Positions 13,031 through 26,052 are shown, counted from the stretch's first letter. The stretch: DNA of 64,000 nucleotides from Apis mellifera (GCF_003254395.2 NC_037649.1:10503931-10567930); one strand, 5' to 3'. Numbers and translations are program-made. The notes: generated by a model not told the origin, from the sequence alone.

Positions 13031-15806
13031 GTAGCTTAAACGACAGTTAAACTCGTAAAATTAGATTCAAAACGTAGCAAACATTTTTTAATTAGATGAA
13101 AGATAAAAGTTGAAATTTTCACTCGAAGATTTTTTTTTTTTTTCTATTCAGACCTCATGAATTTCTCTATTTCGTTATTGACCGATATTTCTCCACCCTT
13201 CGTTCCCATGAAAAGAATTACCCTTCCCTTTTCCACCTATCTTAATCAATTTCTTAAATTTCCTCTTCCACGCCACATACCACCCTTTCTCCACCTTCCA
13301 TTATCGACGACCCCGAGCTTTACCGGGGCCTCCATCATCCCGGTACGTGTATGCTCGCGACACGAGAAAATTCGTTCGAGCCACGCTATCGATTTTATTT
13401 TTCCTCTGTGTGTTTCATATTTCCTGACATGGCGTCGAACGTTAACGAGATTCCGCGTGTATCCCCTTTTAACGTCACTTGGCCGTTGCGCCAAGCAAAT
13501 GGCGATTCTCCATATTCATACGATCGTTACAGGGGAAACCTCTTTTCCCGTCCCGAAACGGAAAGAAAAAGAAAAAAGAGAAAGAAAGAAAGAAAATTTG
13601 TCCCGATGCTACTTTGAAAAAGTATCGGTGTAATTCGACGCGTTGCTCTATCCATTATCGTTATATTACGTATACACGAGGATCGAGCGACCTCCTGTTT
13701 TCTCCTTCCATCTCCTCCAGCCACGGAATTTCGGCACGATGTTCAGAAACAAAGCAATATCCAACATCGAGAGGTCGGCGAACTCGTCGTCGAATTCCAA
13801 TAATGATCTTCGGTTTCGCAATGAAATATCGTTGCTAGTTACACACAGGCACGCGCACACGAGCGTGTGCAACCGTTTACCGCGGTGACGACGGTTTCGA
13901 GAAATAGGTGGCGAGGCTCGGGATACGGTTTCCGGGATAAAGTGGCGGCTTAATGGATTCGGTAACGCGACCGATGCTGGTTTTCGGGATGTAAATGGGA
14001 TTTTCTTTGATGGACGCGCTTCTCCCCGCGTGACGAACGGTGATTCCTTGCATTTCATATCGAAAAAAACGCGCGCCTATTTCTCTCGATATATAAGAAT
14101 ATTTAATGGAAACCGTGGCAAAGAAGAAGACGAACGTCATTCGATAGATTAGAAAATTAGGAAATTATATATGGATAGTCTTTTGCGAATAAATCTTCCT
14201 TACGATTAATTGCAATAAACTGACCCTTCGTTCCCCTCGTTCTATCCCAAAATTCCGATGGAGGAGAATTCAGTGGCGCAGAGAACGCGACTCGAACGAG
14301 GAATAAAACCGATAACATAACCGTGGTAGTTATATAGAGTTTCCTCGGTGAAATAACGCAGGGATCACGTGGTGTTTACACGAATTCGTCCCGCGGCGAA
14401 ATTCCTCCTACCCCCTCCCCGCTTTTATATTTTTAACCGCGCCCTATCGTGACTTCTAAATGCAAAATCCCGCAACGTTCTATCAAACATTCCTCGCACG
14501 TTCCGCGCGTCCCGCCTCGAATTCCCCATTCGATCCTTGCGCTAAGCAAGAAGGCCCGCGGATACACGTTTTTGACTTATCTCAAACCTCGTCGCCGACT
14601 ACGTTTCGAATTGTCGCGAGGACCGCGTGACATTAATAATTAATGCGGAGGGGGAGGACAGCGATTGGCTCGTAGAGATTGGAAGAGAGAAAGAGAGAGA
14701 GAGAGGGGTATAGATATGGTTTAACGAGGATATAAAAAGAAAGAATGGAAAGGGTGGATTCACGTCATCTATTTTGCAAGTTCGAATGCAAGGTGGGATA
14801 CACGAGGAGATCGTTTTACAGCGTGTTTTTCGTGTACGTGTATGCAGGTTGGAAAAGATCCAAGAGTTCTTTCTGGAATGTTTCCAGCATTTTCTCCAAC
14901 GTTTTAATTCATTTGTCAATTACACGCACCGCCTTACGGGAATAAACCCTCTTAACGACACTGCGTATTTTCCTCCCTCCTACTTTTTTCAACTGAATTT
15001 TCCTCGTAATACTTTACGCCCCGTGGCTCGGGGAGAGGTTTCAGTATCGGTAGGAGCAGTTGGATGGAAGAGATGTAATTACGGAATTGAATTTTAAATT
15101 TTCCGAATAATAATATCATATAACGTGGATTCTTGATAAATAATGCTTCCTTGGAGAAATAATGCGAGGAACGCGTAACAACGGCTTTCTAACCTGATGT
15201 ATATGTACACTTTCGAGCAAAACCACCGAGAATATAATCCGAATAGATATTTGAAAACCATAGGGTTGAAAATATTATATAGTTGCATAAGTCTGTCACG
15301 TAACGATTTACAATTTTCCCGTATTTTCCCTCGACGAAGGAGGAAAGGAAGGAGAAACGAAACTACGACGTTGGATGTAATATACGAACGCACCGCGAGG
15401 GAATAACGAAAACTGGCCATCCTCGTGGCCGTATACAAATTTCCGAGAAAAGGGTCGAAATCGTTTTATTTCGAACAACGGAACCCCTCCCCCTTTCGCC
15501 TATCACCAATCGTGAGGATCGAAATGAGATCGAAGGGGAATTGGAACGATTCACGCAGCAGTCACAAAAAAAAAAAGAAAAGGCAGAAGGAAAGAAAAAA
15601 AAAGGAAAAACTATCCTTTGCATTTCTAGCCGCGATTCGATTTAAGCATCGGACAAACGGCTCGATACCCCCTCGCGCGGGCTTGTCCAAGAAGATTGGA
15701 TCGTATTGAAAGCGGGGATCTTGGAATTGGAAGGCCCTTCCATCCCTTCCACGCGTGATGAAGAAGTGTCTGGAGGGTGTATAAAACGGTGTACCGAATC
15801 ACTTAC

Positions 15807-15902
15807 CTGGTATTGGATTGCCGTGCGACCCTCTCCGCTCATTCCGCCCGGCCGAACGCGATCGACGGAGACGAAGCCGCCGGATAAATTATTGACCTCG
15901 AC
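15807..15902 (-). CDS. orphan minus-strand exon candidate with perfect donor (unassigned)
   Basis: Read on the minus strand, an open GC-rich segment ends exactly at CAG followed by gtaagt, a full consensus 5' splice site at 15807/15806. The frame holds protein-like sequence (FVSVDRVRPGG, then MSGEGRTAIQYQ) and stays open back to about 16010. The left limit given uses an AG at 15904-15903, which would make a 96-nt exon in phase 0 at both ends. That acceptor has a purine-rich upstream region and is weak. Alternatively the ATG at 15842 could be a start codon, making this the 12-codon coding part of a first exon. It does not fit the phase of the alkaline phosphatase chain (needs phase 1), so it would belong to another gene or isoform. 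No family was recognised. Confidence 0.3.
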
Positions 15903-18150
15903 CTGCCTCCATCTCCCCGCCTTTTCGCGGCTTGAATACCGAATGCGCGCACGTATTCCGATCCAGAGAGGAGCGGGATCAGAGGGATGAAACAGAGAAA
16001 CTCGTCACTCACCGTTAAATACACTTTTTCCCCACCGTTCCCATTCGAAATGGGAATGGTTGTAAATCCAACGTGCTTGTATTATGCATTCAGAGGGGAC
16101 ATTGATGAACGACAGTCTCTTGTTTCCCTGACTTTTCCCCGCTCGACTTTTCCGAATCGCATCGCGTCGAAAAGTTTCGAATGATCAATAGTCGAAAAAT
16201 GCAACGCGGGCGATGCAACCCATCCGCCGTTCACACCCTTCCAACGCCGTTTTCCATCTCCTCTGCCCTTTCAATCGAGACTCTAGCGAATCGGTTGTAT
16301 ACGCCGTTTATATATATAAAACGTATCTTCTCTCTGTCTTCTTTCTTTTTTTTTTTTTTTTTGTTATTTCGTCAGATCCTTTTCTCCGTTATTGAAACGC
16401 GCAAGTTTTCAATAGCATTATTGGCGACCGATTGTCTTCTCTGCAACGAAACTCTTGTCATCTATCAATCCGACTTTATCTTTCGATCGAGTGATTTAAC
16501 ATCGGCATTTTATTCGAGGTGTACTGTTGGAAAATCATTTATCATTCTCTCGCTTTACTTTTCGTCTCTTCCTAAATTTTCTATCCATCTCTTTTCTCGA
16601 GATCATCGGTTCGAGATCGAAAGATTTAAATTTCGAAGAAAATTTTCCAAGATAGAAAAATTCGTTTCGATTATCGAGGATAATCTATGATTAAAAATAC
16701 GTATAGTAACTTACATCATTCGTGAAATGTAATATAATTGCGTGATAATTTAATTTTTATGAGATGTTCATTCAATCGATCGATTCATAATTGAATTATT
16801 GCCTTGGTCCGTGTGATCAAAAGAATATTCGACGATGGAAAAAAAAATTGAGAGCGCCCGATGAATTCGTGCCGATAAAATTTTAGAAATTACGTTTTTG
16901 CTCGAACTTTGTTTCCGAGTAGGGGATTACAAAAGCAAGTAAGAAGATTTATCGTAAAATTAAGAGTTTGCGAAGGGTCTTTATATCGGGTCGTTTAACG
17001 ATGAAGAGACTAACAGGGAAGAAAAATAAGAAAAGAAAATGAATGTGGGATGTTCATTCACGAATCGAGAGAACCAGGTTGGAAAGAAAATTAAATCGTC
17101 GACGGAATCACCGATAATAATTTCCATCTTTCTGATTCGATTCTTCGGATCATAAGTCGATCCGTGAAAGAGGTTGATGAAGCCGTAGAAATTCAACCGG
17201 AGCAATGCTCCCTGCATTTCGCAATTTAACTTGATCACAGACTGAACATTTGTATTTTTTCTTTCTTGCGGGATCCTTCGATCAAATCGAATTTTATTTA
17301 CCTTCTTCGAATGCTAATCAACGAAACAATACGATATTCCGTTGATTCGTACGATGATCACGTGATACGGAAATCAATATTTTCGACGAGCTTGATATTT
17401 CAACTGTCTATTCGAATGAACAAATGGAATCACAGTCAGACGATTTTTAATATAACCAGATGACATTTAGTCGTATGGATTATTGTGGATGATGTCGAGG
17501 GAATTTTATCGGGAAACGTAAAGCCTTTTCTCTTGAATTTAATATCGGGAACCAGAATTTTTGTTGCTCGTTTTCGCCGACGTTCAGGTAAAAAAGTAGA
17601 CGGAAATATGGGAAAAATGTCAATTACATTGACGGTTTTTGGTCGAAAAGTTCGCGAACTCTGTGTCTCTGGCTAGCACGAGTCACGCTTGCTTCCCTCC
17701 TTCGCGTATTCTGTTGCACCGAAACGGAACGAAATCAAAGAAATAACGAGGTTAATAAGGGAGCGTAATATCGAAAGGATGGTAAGGTTATTCGTGCTAG
17801 GCACGATCCTCATTCAGATACTTCGAAGGATGATACTACTATGGAATTGTTCATAGAAATTGCATCGTATCGGTGAATATGAAAATCCATATTATCTGTC
17901 GGCAACTTTTCTGCACGGAATCTCGAGGAAATAATAAATCCATTTCACCGTATTCTATACGGAGGTAAAATTAAATATAATAATAGTAAGTGAATTTTCA
18001 ATTTTAATAATGATTCAATAAATAATAATTTTCGAATGCTAGAAGTTTTGTTCGGAATTATCGGAATTGAATGGCGGGTGATAAATCATTTTAGAGTTGC
18101 CTCTATGGATTGTGGAATTATTGGACAATGACTTATCACGTTTCACTTAC

Positions 18151-18345
18151 CAAATATAGGATTCCCACGATGCGTTGCTAAACCACCAAGCGTGAGTACG
18201 TGCGAGTGATCCGCCGTCACGACGAGAAGCGTCTCTGACAAGTCCACTTCCTTCATCACCGCCCTCACAGCTTCCTCCAAAGCCAATGTTTCGTCCAACG
18301 CTCGATAAGCATTGTTATAGTGATGCGCGTGATCGATTCTGCCAC
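18151..18345 (-). CDS. alkaline phosphatase, metal-site exon (GRIDHAHH ... TADHSH)
   Basis: Internal exon of a membrane-type alkaline phosphatase (zinc/magnesium phosphomonoesterase, typically GPI-anchored on the outer cell surface of insect gut or tubule epithelia). It has 64 full codons plus split glycines at both ends. GGRIDHAHH carries the Asp and His ligands of one zinc site (PLAP Asp316, His320). LLVVTADHSH carries the Asp-His pair of the second zinc site (PLAP Asp357, His358) and the following His360. LGGLATHRGNPIFG follows as in the family. The acceptor is ctatctccag and the donor is TTTG then gtaagtg; both phases are 1. It joins in frame to the exon at 25078-24938 to recreate VEGGRIDH. 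The next exon, which should hold the crown domain and the last zinc-binding histidine, was not found with certainty. Confidence 0.96.
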
Positions 18346-19590
18346 CTGGAGATAGACAAATGGACCTTTCCCGTTTAATCACACGTCTGACAGAGAGAAA
18401 TTAGTACAGAGATCGTAATGTAATAAACAAATTGACAGATGTAAACGAGAAATTTTATTTTATGTACTATCGATAGAAGAAAGATATGCATGGAATAATT
18501 CGAAAATGATTATGAATAAAATTTTGCGAAGATGAAAATTGTTGATTCTTTTCGCCACGAAACTGATCACCGATATGAACTTCGTAACTCGTAAATAGTA
18601 TTTAAAGCGTAAATTTTGATTGAAAAAGATTCTCGAAATTAAAGAAACACTCGACCATATGATATAAAACAGCTTTTCACCGAACTACCTAACCAACAAG
18701 TTTTATTCAGTTGAGAATCAACTTTAGATGCACTTTGAAAAACTCTCGACGCGAGTAACTTTAAAACCAATATTGTCACTTCGTAGGAAGCTATCCTATA
18801 ATCGTATTAACGACTTTAATATTTTTTAAGTATACTTTTGAATAAACTTTTAACTTTCTAAAAGCATCTAGATGTTATAAATAGAAAGATAAATATATAT
18901 TCCTAATATTAAATACTTTGATATATACTAAAGAATATTAAAGACATCGTAAAAAGTAAATTTTAATCCAAACGAGAATTATGTCATTTTTCACACATCG
19001 AAATGTGTTTGTAATTTATATAAATGTAATTTTATTTCTCTTGTTGTATTTAATAAAAATTATAAATATCTTAAGTACTATATGAAGTTATAAAATGAAA
19101 ACATATCTTATCTAATCTATTATGAATACGTATTCCTTTATTTCTTGAAATATCACATTTTGAAATATGTGAAAAATGTTCAAGTTTTAATGATTCATAA
19201 TGATTCGAATTTTAAATGATAGCGAGTTGAGAAAAATCACTTTAAAAATTTTCCACATCGTTGGATTATTATGAAATTCACGTTTAATAATTCTAGAAAA
19301 TTCACTTGCTTTCTTTTATTCACTTTGTCACCACTTTACAATGAAAACCGAGAAAAGAAACGAAAACGACGATGAAATTACAGAGGCAGGAAACGAGCAT
19401 CATCAGCATTACCGTCGAATTCGCGTTTGGTAAAACACCATGGCCATTGTAGTTAACGCTAATTATTCAGAACAATTCACAAGAATTCCAGATTCAATTA
19501 TCGAACTAGCAAACGACACGACGCTGACTCTGGAATAGATTACTAAAAGTTCAACTTGAAGTTGAACGCGTCACTTAGAAACGATCCAAA

Positions 19591-20069
19591 ATGGCCGAAT
19601 CGATATTCGATATACGTGGTGGCGCTACAGTGAATAGTGAAGGTGAGCATATATGCAAGATGGCGGAAATTGGATCGAAAGCGTGGAATCGAATCAGTTG
19701 CAGGACGAATCGAAGCAATTGGGGATAAAACGGGACAGGAATTCGACCTTAGAGTATCACGCTAAAAGGTTTAGTAGTATTCGGTATCACTTGGCTCAGC
19801 CAGACGGCGCCGTGGCTAACTGCAATGATCCGGTTTTACGGTCGAACATTAATTCTGTCTCGATCACATTACGTGGAAGTTGTGAATGAACGCGTTGTTT
19901 GTGCAATATAAATGTGCGATATAATATATTGTAAATATATACTGTGTTTTGAACGATGAAGAATGTTCACGATATGAAAAAGATTGAACGAAATAAAGAA
20001 GATCGTGTGAATGCTGCAAGCGAAGAAAATTAATACATCGATGACGTATTTCGTAGCAGGTGCATTGAG
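19591..20069 (+). ncRNA. candidate first exon of a nested plus-strand transcript (lncRNA or micropeptide)
   Basis: A GC-richer island inside the phosphatase intron, on the opposite strand. It holds promoter-type words (TGGCGCTA at 19620, ATGCAAGATGGCGG at 19653-19666) and an ATG in good context at 19591 (ccaaaATGGCC). It ends at a strong 5' splice site, GCATTGAG then gtaagttt, at 20069/20070. Two small frames exist: 19591-19728 (45 residues, starting MAESIFDIRGG) and 19653-19889 (78 residues); neither matches a known family. A second possible donor (GAAG then gtgagc, about 19642) would truncate the first frame. The true start site is not determined. The call rests on splice signals and composition only; it could also be a regulatory island with chance signals. 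Confidence 0.35.
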
Positions 20070-20839
20070 GTAAGTTTATTTTTTCGATTAAAAACTATTG
20101 AAATAATCGATGAAATTACATTCGAAAGAGAATTTTTATGCATATATTTGATAATTGTCTGTGAATTTTTCTTGTGATGTTAATACTTGATGTTTAAAGA
20201 TTTTGATTTATATAGTCTACGTATAACACCTATTATACATATAAATCGATGATGCATATCTTATCTCATATTCTACGAACATTTATGATTTAGATATAAT
20301 TATTTCGGAAACTATTGCGTCAAATTTAGCCTTATTTCGGTGTGACATTATTACAGTTGCACATTACTATCGAAATTGTATCAAATTTACCAATCCATGC
20401 GTTATAATAGAATCATAGAATTTCAATATGAGTATTCACACTACATCGTGTCTCTGCGTAGTATGCATCATGTGATTCAGCCTTTCTCTACGTTAGTGGA
20501 AATAATTGCAGCATCGGAGTTAATTACTAATATATGTGTTAATTACTAATATATCATTCGATACAGTATTCAATATTAATATAATCTATTCATATAATTT
20601 TTACATCGAATAATTTTATTTAAAATAATACGAAAAATAATAAAAGATATATTTATATTGAAATGTATTTTAATTAGAGAACATATTCATCTCTTAGTTG
20701 GGTAATTTTCACTAATTTCTTCAATTAACAATATTATATAACTGTACGTTGAAAGAATATCGTTTCGTATCAATGAATAATTATATAACTACATCGATTG
20801 TTATCCGTGAAATATTTTTGCTTATTGTGTTTATTGCAG

Positions 20840-20895
20840 CAAACGTTGTTCCAATAAATCACCAGTTGCAATAAAACACGAACAACTACGTCTAC
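20840..20895 (+). ncRNA. candidate terminal exon with two polyadenylation signals
   Basis: A clear acceptor (gtttattgcag ending at 20839) lies 770 bp after the donor at 20070. Within the next 40 bases are two AATAAA hexamers (20853-20858 and 20870-20875). This fits a short terminal exon of the nested transcript starting near 19.6 kb. The cleavage site, here given as about 20895, is a guess. If frame were kept from the early donor near 19642, it would add only about 11 residues before a stop, so a coding role looks doubtful. Confidence 0.3.
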
Positions 20896-22762
20896 CGAAT
20901 AACCCCACCGAGTAAAACGATATTTCTACCTGGATATTTCCACAAATATTTAATCGTTGATCTCACCGCTTCAATGTTTCGTATTATTTTAAACGTATTC
21001 TCCGTAATCCAAAATTGCAAAATACAAAGAATGAATCGTCTTAAAAGTGAAAATGTTTCGTAAAAAAAAGATATACTTTTTTCTTTTTTTTTTCTAATAT
21101 ATTTCATAAAATTATACATTACTTCTATTTTCGTCTAAGACATAAAATATTATCTAACGATATATATTCATATATGTATATGTATGCGCGTACAACGAAT
21201 ATGCATGTTAAGACACGATGAATTGGTAATTCATATAACAAATATTATTATTATTGAACATTTCTACAGAATGTTTTACGGAAACGCTTTACGGTATTAT
21301 CGATTTGAATAAAAAAAAAAAAAAATTAATGGACCGGAAAAATTTGATTTTGAAAATATTACGTTAACGATTCTTTTGGGATTGAAACTTATATTGTAAT
21401 ATAATATCCAAGTGCCAACAAAAATTATTTCGAGAGATTAAAACGCGAAAAAATTTTTATTTTTCATTTCCACAGCATTCCACTGCGAATTTAATTTCAT
21501 CGATTATACGTGCACAGCCCGTGATGAAAAGTTTTAATACGCTCATAATGAAATTAAATGATAGTAGTGCGCATTTTGTAGCAAATGAAATTCGTTGTTT
21601 GTAATAATCGGAAAAATGAAAATTTAAGGCGCAACAAGGATAAATTCGAAATAATATCGCATTATTTTTCATTTATTTGATTTCAAGCAATTTACAGAAA
21701 CATGTATGAATTTTCTCGTTTTTGTTTTCATAAATACGTTGGATAACAGAATTTTTTTCGCTGTATAAAAAGTATTATTGCGCTTTTGTTTAGAAATAGA
21801 GATTCGGTACTTTTAATTGGTTTTCGCTGGTATTTGAAACACGACAGCAACGACGTGAAATTCTACTGTTGGTCACCAATACTGTTATTGAATAGAACAA
21901 AGCTATTCGAAAAAGTTATTTTCCCGAAATCTTACCGAATACTTTTTATTCGATATTTTATTACCAATTAAATTATATATACGTATATACATTATGAAAA
22001 TCCTTCGAAGTAGATTAATATTTTTCACGAGAAAATTTGTATCAAAAAATTTCAAAATCCTATTGGATTAAAATTATATTATACATAAAAATTCGCGAAT
22101 AGAGAATAAAATAGAATATTGAATTAATCTTTTGTTTCAAATAGATACGATTATCACTGACTGATAAATTCAAAATAGCATTATTTGCAATTAGTCAGAG
22201 AATAAAGAAACGACCCAATTTGCATTTGAATTAAATTCCAGTATTTAAGAACCCTATAGAATTAAGATCTCTAGAAGAGATTCGCAGAATGCTCCGTAAT
22301 GAACGTGCTTATTCGAACTTAATGTCGCTGCTCCTTCCTTCCTGTCCGAATTTCAGAATTTTTATCTGAGCAATCTGAATGACCGATAAGTCATTTTAAT
22401 ACATCGATTTATATCGACGATCGTATCTATTCGATCCTCGTCGATCTGAATATTTTATTTTTTGAAAAAAAAAATATATATAATATAATTATTCCACGCG
22501 TTTCAAAAAATAAGATAATTAAAAAAGATGATCTTCTAGAATCTTTTCCGATCTAATTAAAATCGAAAAAAAATATGCAGATGCAAATGATCGTTCTTTT
22601 TAATCGTTTCCCCTTAATTTCCATACTTGTGATTTTTCATCCACGGAATAATTTCCTCTCGACTTTTTTAAATATATCGACGAAAATAGACTCTTAACAC
22701 GACAGAAATAACGGGATAAACGGAATTAATTCTAAATTAGATTTTTCTTTCTTTCTTTCTTT

Positions 22763-22809
22763 TCTTCTTCTTCTTCTTCTTCTTCTTCTTCTTCTTCTTC
22801 TTCTTCTTT
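22763..22809. repeat. TTC trinucleotide microsatellite (about 15 units)
   Basis: Perfect TTC repeat following a TTTC-rich lead-in. It is a polypyrimidine mirror-symmetric tract (GAA on the minus strand, which is the transcribed sense of the phosphatase intron). Confidence 0.95.
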
Positions 22810-24485
22810 TTTATACAAATTGACCACTCGCTTGAATATCGGTCGTTCAAGCTGGCACAGTTTTCCCAGGGATGCTTATTTTTATCCAACATAAAATTAG
22901 ACAAATTCTCAAACGAGAAAAAACTAAATTTCTCCCCTTTTCCCGTTTATACGGATTGTTCAGAATTTCCATGTGGACTCCGCCGTAATCGCGAAATAAA
23001 AGTTGGCTCTAGAAGCTCGATGGCTGCAATTTGGGCAAAAAAATAAAAAGAGAGGGTGGAAAAAAGTGGTAAAAATCTGATAAAATAGTTTTGACTAATA
23101 ACAAAAGTGTTTCATCAATTATCTACCGGTGAATCAAATAATACGGAATTATATTTTATGTCTCGTGTTTAATTTATAATTATTGTTTAACGAATAAATT
23201 GTTGTCGAAAATGTTGTGTCATCGTAACGTGAAATATCCATATTTGCTCAGTTATTTACAAATATAAATTTGCAGAATTATTCTTATCATAGTATGAAAG
23301 CTCAGGAAGAATGACTTTAACGAATAACTGGAATTTCAAAATACAATAAAGTCAATCATGCGAATCATTTTTATTTGATAAACAACCATGATTTCTTTGA
23401 TTTGATAATTATTATAAAACTTGGAGAAATTTCATAAATTAAGTATTATAAAAATCAAAATATTTTTACATATATTTTTGTAAATAATTGAAATACTTTT
23501 ATGAACAAGTAGAATTTTTGTATAGAATTTTGCCAATATTTATACATTTTTGTATTTGTTATTATTTCCGAACCACTGTCTAATTCCATAATGTCGTGCC
23601 AAAACTCGTGCACAACTGGTAGCAACAGTTGTCACGATAGGAAACTTTGGATCCAGATTTCGGTATCTGCTACAAGGCAACCGATGTTGAATTCCAGGAA
23701 CGGAAGCAATTCTCGAACGAAGTTTGAAGGATGGAACACTATCATCGTGCACGATAGTGCAATTTCACGATGAATCGCGATAAATCCGATGTTATCTGAT
23801 AATTTTAATCCCGCGTTTAATTTACATTTCCAAATACAATTGAATCGTTTTTTTTTTTTTTTTTCATACCAGATGAGTGAATCATATTTAAGATCAAGAA
23901 TTATTATCAAGTAATTTAATTGTCACGATACGAGTAAAGAAACAATGAAACTCGTTGCGACGATTTTTTAAATTTCAACAACTTATTATTTCAAGATTAC
24001 TCCTTTTACAATATTCATATATTTCTTTCTTTCGAATATAGTTTTCCCTGGAAATTCCACTCCGCTCGCAAATTTTCTTCCCAATTTTTTTCTTTCTTTC
24101 CTTCCCTTATCTACATTTCCCCGCTTTCGGAAGGAAATTATAATTTTATTTTAATGTAGAACCGGTGAGAACTGGTAAAGAGGCAATTATTATTCCATCT
24201 GCGAACGACGAAAATACACGGGGAAAGAGTCCACGGTCACGAAAATGGCTGGCTCAGCGGTCTCTTCGGGACTCTTCGGGTGGGGCGAGGGGGAAAGGAA
24301 GGGGAGGGAAGAAAAAAGTGTATCTTCGTACAAGCCGAGGAAACGTTTTTCCCAACTACGAAAGAACGTGAGATGTACATACCGGTTAGCAGGGGCGGAA
24401 AGCTATAAACTCGATAAAGTATAGAACGCTGACTCAATCTTCTCGTGCAGGGAACTCGCGTTTCCCTATTCTCAAAAGGAATACT

Positions 24486-24526
24486 CTCCTTCTCTCTGTC
24501 TCTCTCTCTTAAGAGAGAGAGAGAGT
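24486..24526. repeat. CT/GA inverted repeat (hairpin-forming)
   Basis: The arms tctctctctt and aagagagaga meet without a spacer at 24510/24511. Pairing continues to about 15 bp with a single mismatch. It lies in the phosphatase intron, about 410 bases downstream of the donor at 24938 in the direction of minus-strand transcription. No function is evident. Confidence 0.7.
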
Positions 24527-24937
24527 ATTAGCTCAATCGTATTTCGCCATCGAATTTCAATTATTGAATTCTAACGAGACGAGTACGATAATTCGAATTC
24601 TTCGAGTTTTTAGTAATTTTGCGCAACGTTTTAATTCCATTGGAGACAAAACGAAGTGCGTAATATATTTTCCTTTAATCGTAGAAAAGAAAAAAAACGA
24701 ACTATCCGAAAAAAGTATGGTGAACGAGATTCGTAATGGGAAGGAATTATATCGTGCCATTACGCTTTCGTCCTTTTCAATTCATCGTCCTCCGAACTCA
24801 AAGTTCGGAAATGAAGGGAACAATTTCTTTTTCTTTGTCCTATAAACGCATGGCTCCACAAAGGAACTATCCGGTGAAACATTGGAATAATACATCCTCG
24901 GTGAAGTTCGAGGTCCCTTTTGTTCGTACCTACGTAC

Positions 24938-25078
24938 CTTCCACGAAAAGGAAATATCCTTCGGGATTTTTGGCCAGTATACGAAGCGCCTTTATCGTCA
25001 TTTCGGCCAGTGACGGGTCACCGCTTCCGTTCGTGTTTCGATCAACGTCGAAGTCCATATGGGAATAGGAGAACAACC
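24938..25078 (-). CDS. alkaline phosphatase, exon with SYSHMDF and YFLFVEG
   Basis: Exon of 141 nt: 46 full codons between two split glycine codons. In order it reads GLFSYSHMDF (family position LFxxxHMxY/F), PSLAEMTIKALRIL (matching the conserved PSLxEMTxxAxxxL helix), and NPEGYFLFVEG. The last glutamate is the metal-ligand Glu (PLAP Glu311). The acceptor is gaatgattccag and the donor is GAAG then gtacgt. It joins in phase 1 to 26052-25845 upstream and to 18345-18151 downstream. Length and residues fit the family closely, with no frame break. The short acidic stretch with NTNGSG between the two motifs is typical variable-loop sequence. Confidence 0.95.
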
Positions 25079-25844
25079 CTGGAATGATTGAACAATATGT
25101 AATCACCGATTTCCTATTCCGCTACAATTTTTCTCCCCCATTCGTCCCCCTTTGTGAACCAATTTGGAAATTTAACACAATTTCTTTTTTCGCGAACCTT
25201 AATTTTCCCAAGAATAATATTTATCTTAATAGTTTTAACCGAGCGAGTGCAAGTGAAATGTTTTCTTTTTCTTTTTTCCATTTTTATTTCTCGATAAAAA
25301 CGCGAAACGCAATTATTAATTGCCGGCCAATAATTTTGCCTTATTAGATACAATCTTGGGAGGGAATCAACAGTTCTGAATCAATAGGCCAAGTGTAATC
25401 TCATATTCAAACGTTACGCCGTTCATAATTAGGGCGGACTAACTAACAGCTAACTACATCCAAGCATTAATCGCGCAAGATCGATAATCATCGTCCAAAG
25501 ATACAATAGTCTTAATTATTCCTGAAACAATCTATATTGTTTGTTTTTTTTTTTTTTCGTATTTCAATTCGTAATTGAATCGTAAAAAAAACTTTCATCG
25601 TATACAAACTTTCTTTCCATGAACGATGTGAGATGAATAATATGAAATATTGGAGGAAAGAAAATTTAATTGAATCGTATTTTTCTTTTTTTTCTTTTTT
25701 AACGAACCGTTTCAACGTAACGATGTAACGAAAACTATCACTTTTCAATGTTGAGAATAAAACGATTTTTCGATTCGATAAATCGCTTTCCCCCCTCCTA
25801 TAGGAAATGTAGAAAACGTAGAAACATATTTTCATTCGTTTTAC
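25079..25844 (-). other. alkaline phosphatase intron (766 bp)
   Basis: The shortest visible intron of the gene, bounded by donor TTGG|gtaaaa at 25845/25844 and acceptor attccag at 25079. It is AT-rich with poly-T runs, and nothing else is seen in it. Confidence 0.9.
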
Positions 25845-26052
25845 CCAACAGATGGTTCACTTTCCGTGGATCGACGCTCTCGAACTGCTCCTTGTTAGCC
25901 ACGTATTTCGCGGCCACGTTCCGCAACCGATGGTTCCTCGACCATTCTTCGATCAGGTTCCTCCCGTCCAATCGTCTCCCTTCCTTATCCGGCTCCTCCG
26001 GATCCTGGGTCACTTTCGACACGAAATGTCGTCTACCTCCGCCGAGTATCAC
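25845..26052 (-). CDS. alkaline phosphatase, exon with ILGGGRRHF
   Basis: Exon of 208 nt starting in phase 0 with GTG. VILGGGRRHF is the family signature (VILGGGRK/RxF). RRLDGRNLIEEW matches the conserved RLDGxNLxxEW. KYVANKEQF aligns with the YVWNxxEL region, and VDPRKVNHLLG leads into the next exon's LF motif. The acceptor on the minus strand is catgatcgatcgtag, with a poor pyrimidine tract, and the upstream donor (AAC then gtacgg) is also weak. The frame and homology across the junction (INVILGGG) make the join convincing. The donor is TTGG then gtaaaa, phase 1. Confidence 0.95.

Larger units (their letters stand above)
10874..18150 (-). other. intronic stretch left of the last firm alkaline phosphatase exon
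   Basis: This 7.3-kb stretch contains the degenerate tandem array at 11.3-12.2 kb, a TA microsatellite at 12976-13026, purine-rich tracts at 13.55 and 15.57 kb, and the orphan exon candidate at 15.8-15.9 kb. The 169-codon plus-strand frame at 16181-16690 is rich in Phe, Ser and Ile from poly-T sequence and shows no domain. Nothing else can be supported as a gene. Confidence 0.55.
18346..24937 (-). other. alkaline phosphatase intron (6.6 kb) with nested plus-strand unit
   Basis: The intron is bounded by the firm exons at 24938 and 18345. It is more AT-rich than the flanks, except for the 19.56-19.90 kb patch that looks like the start of a nested transcript. It contains a TTC microsatellite at 22.76-22.81 kb and a CT/GA hairpin at 24.5 kb. 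No other exon was recognised. Confidence 0.8.

Noticed and set aside
16181..16690. 169-codon plus-strand open frame
   Set aside because: Composition is dominated by Phe, Ser, Leu and Ile from T-rich sequence including a poly-T run; no domain, no splice context. It lies in a phosphatase intron.
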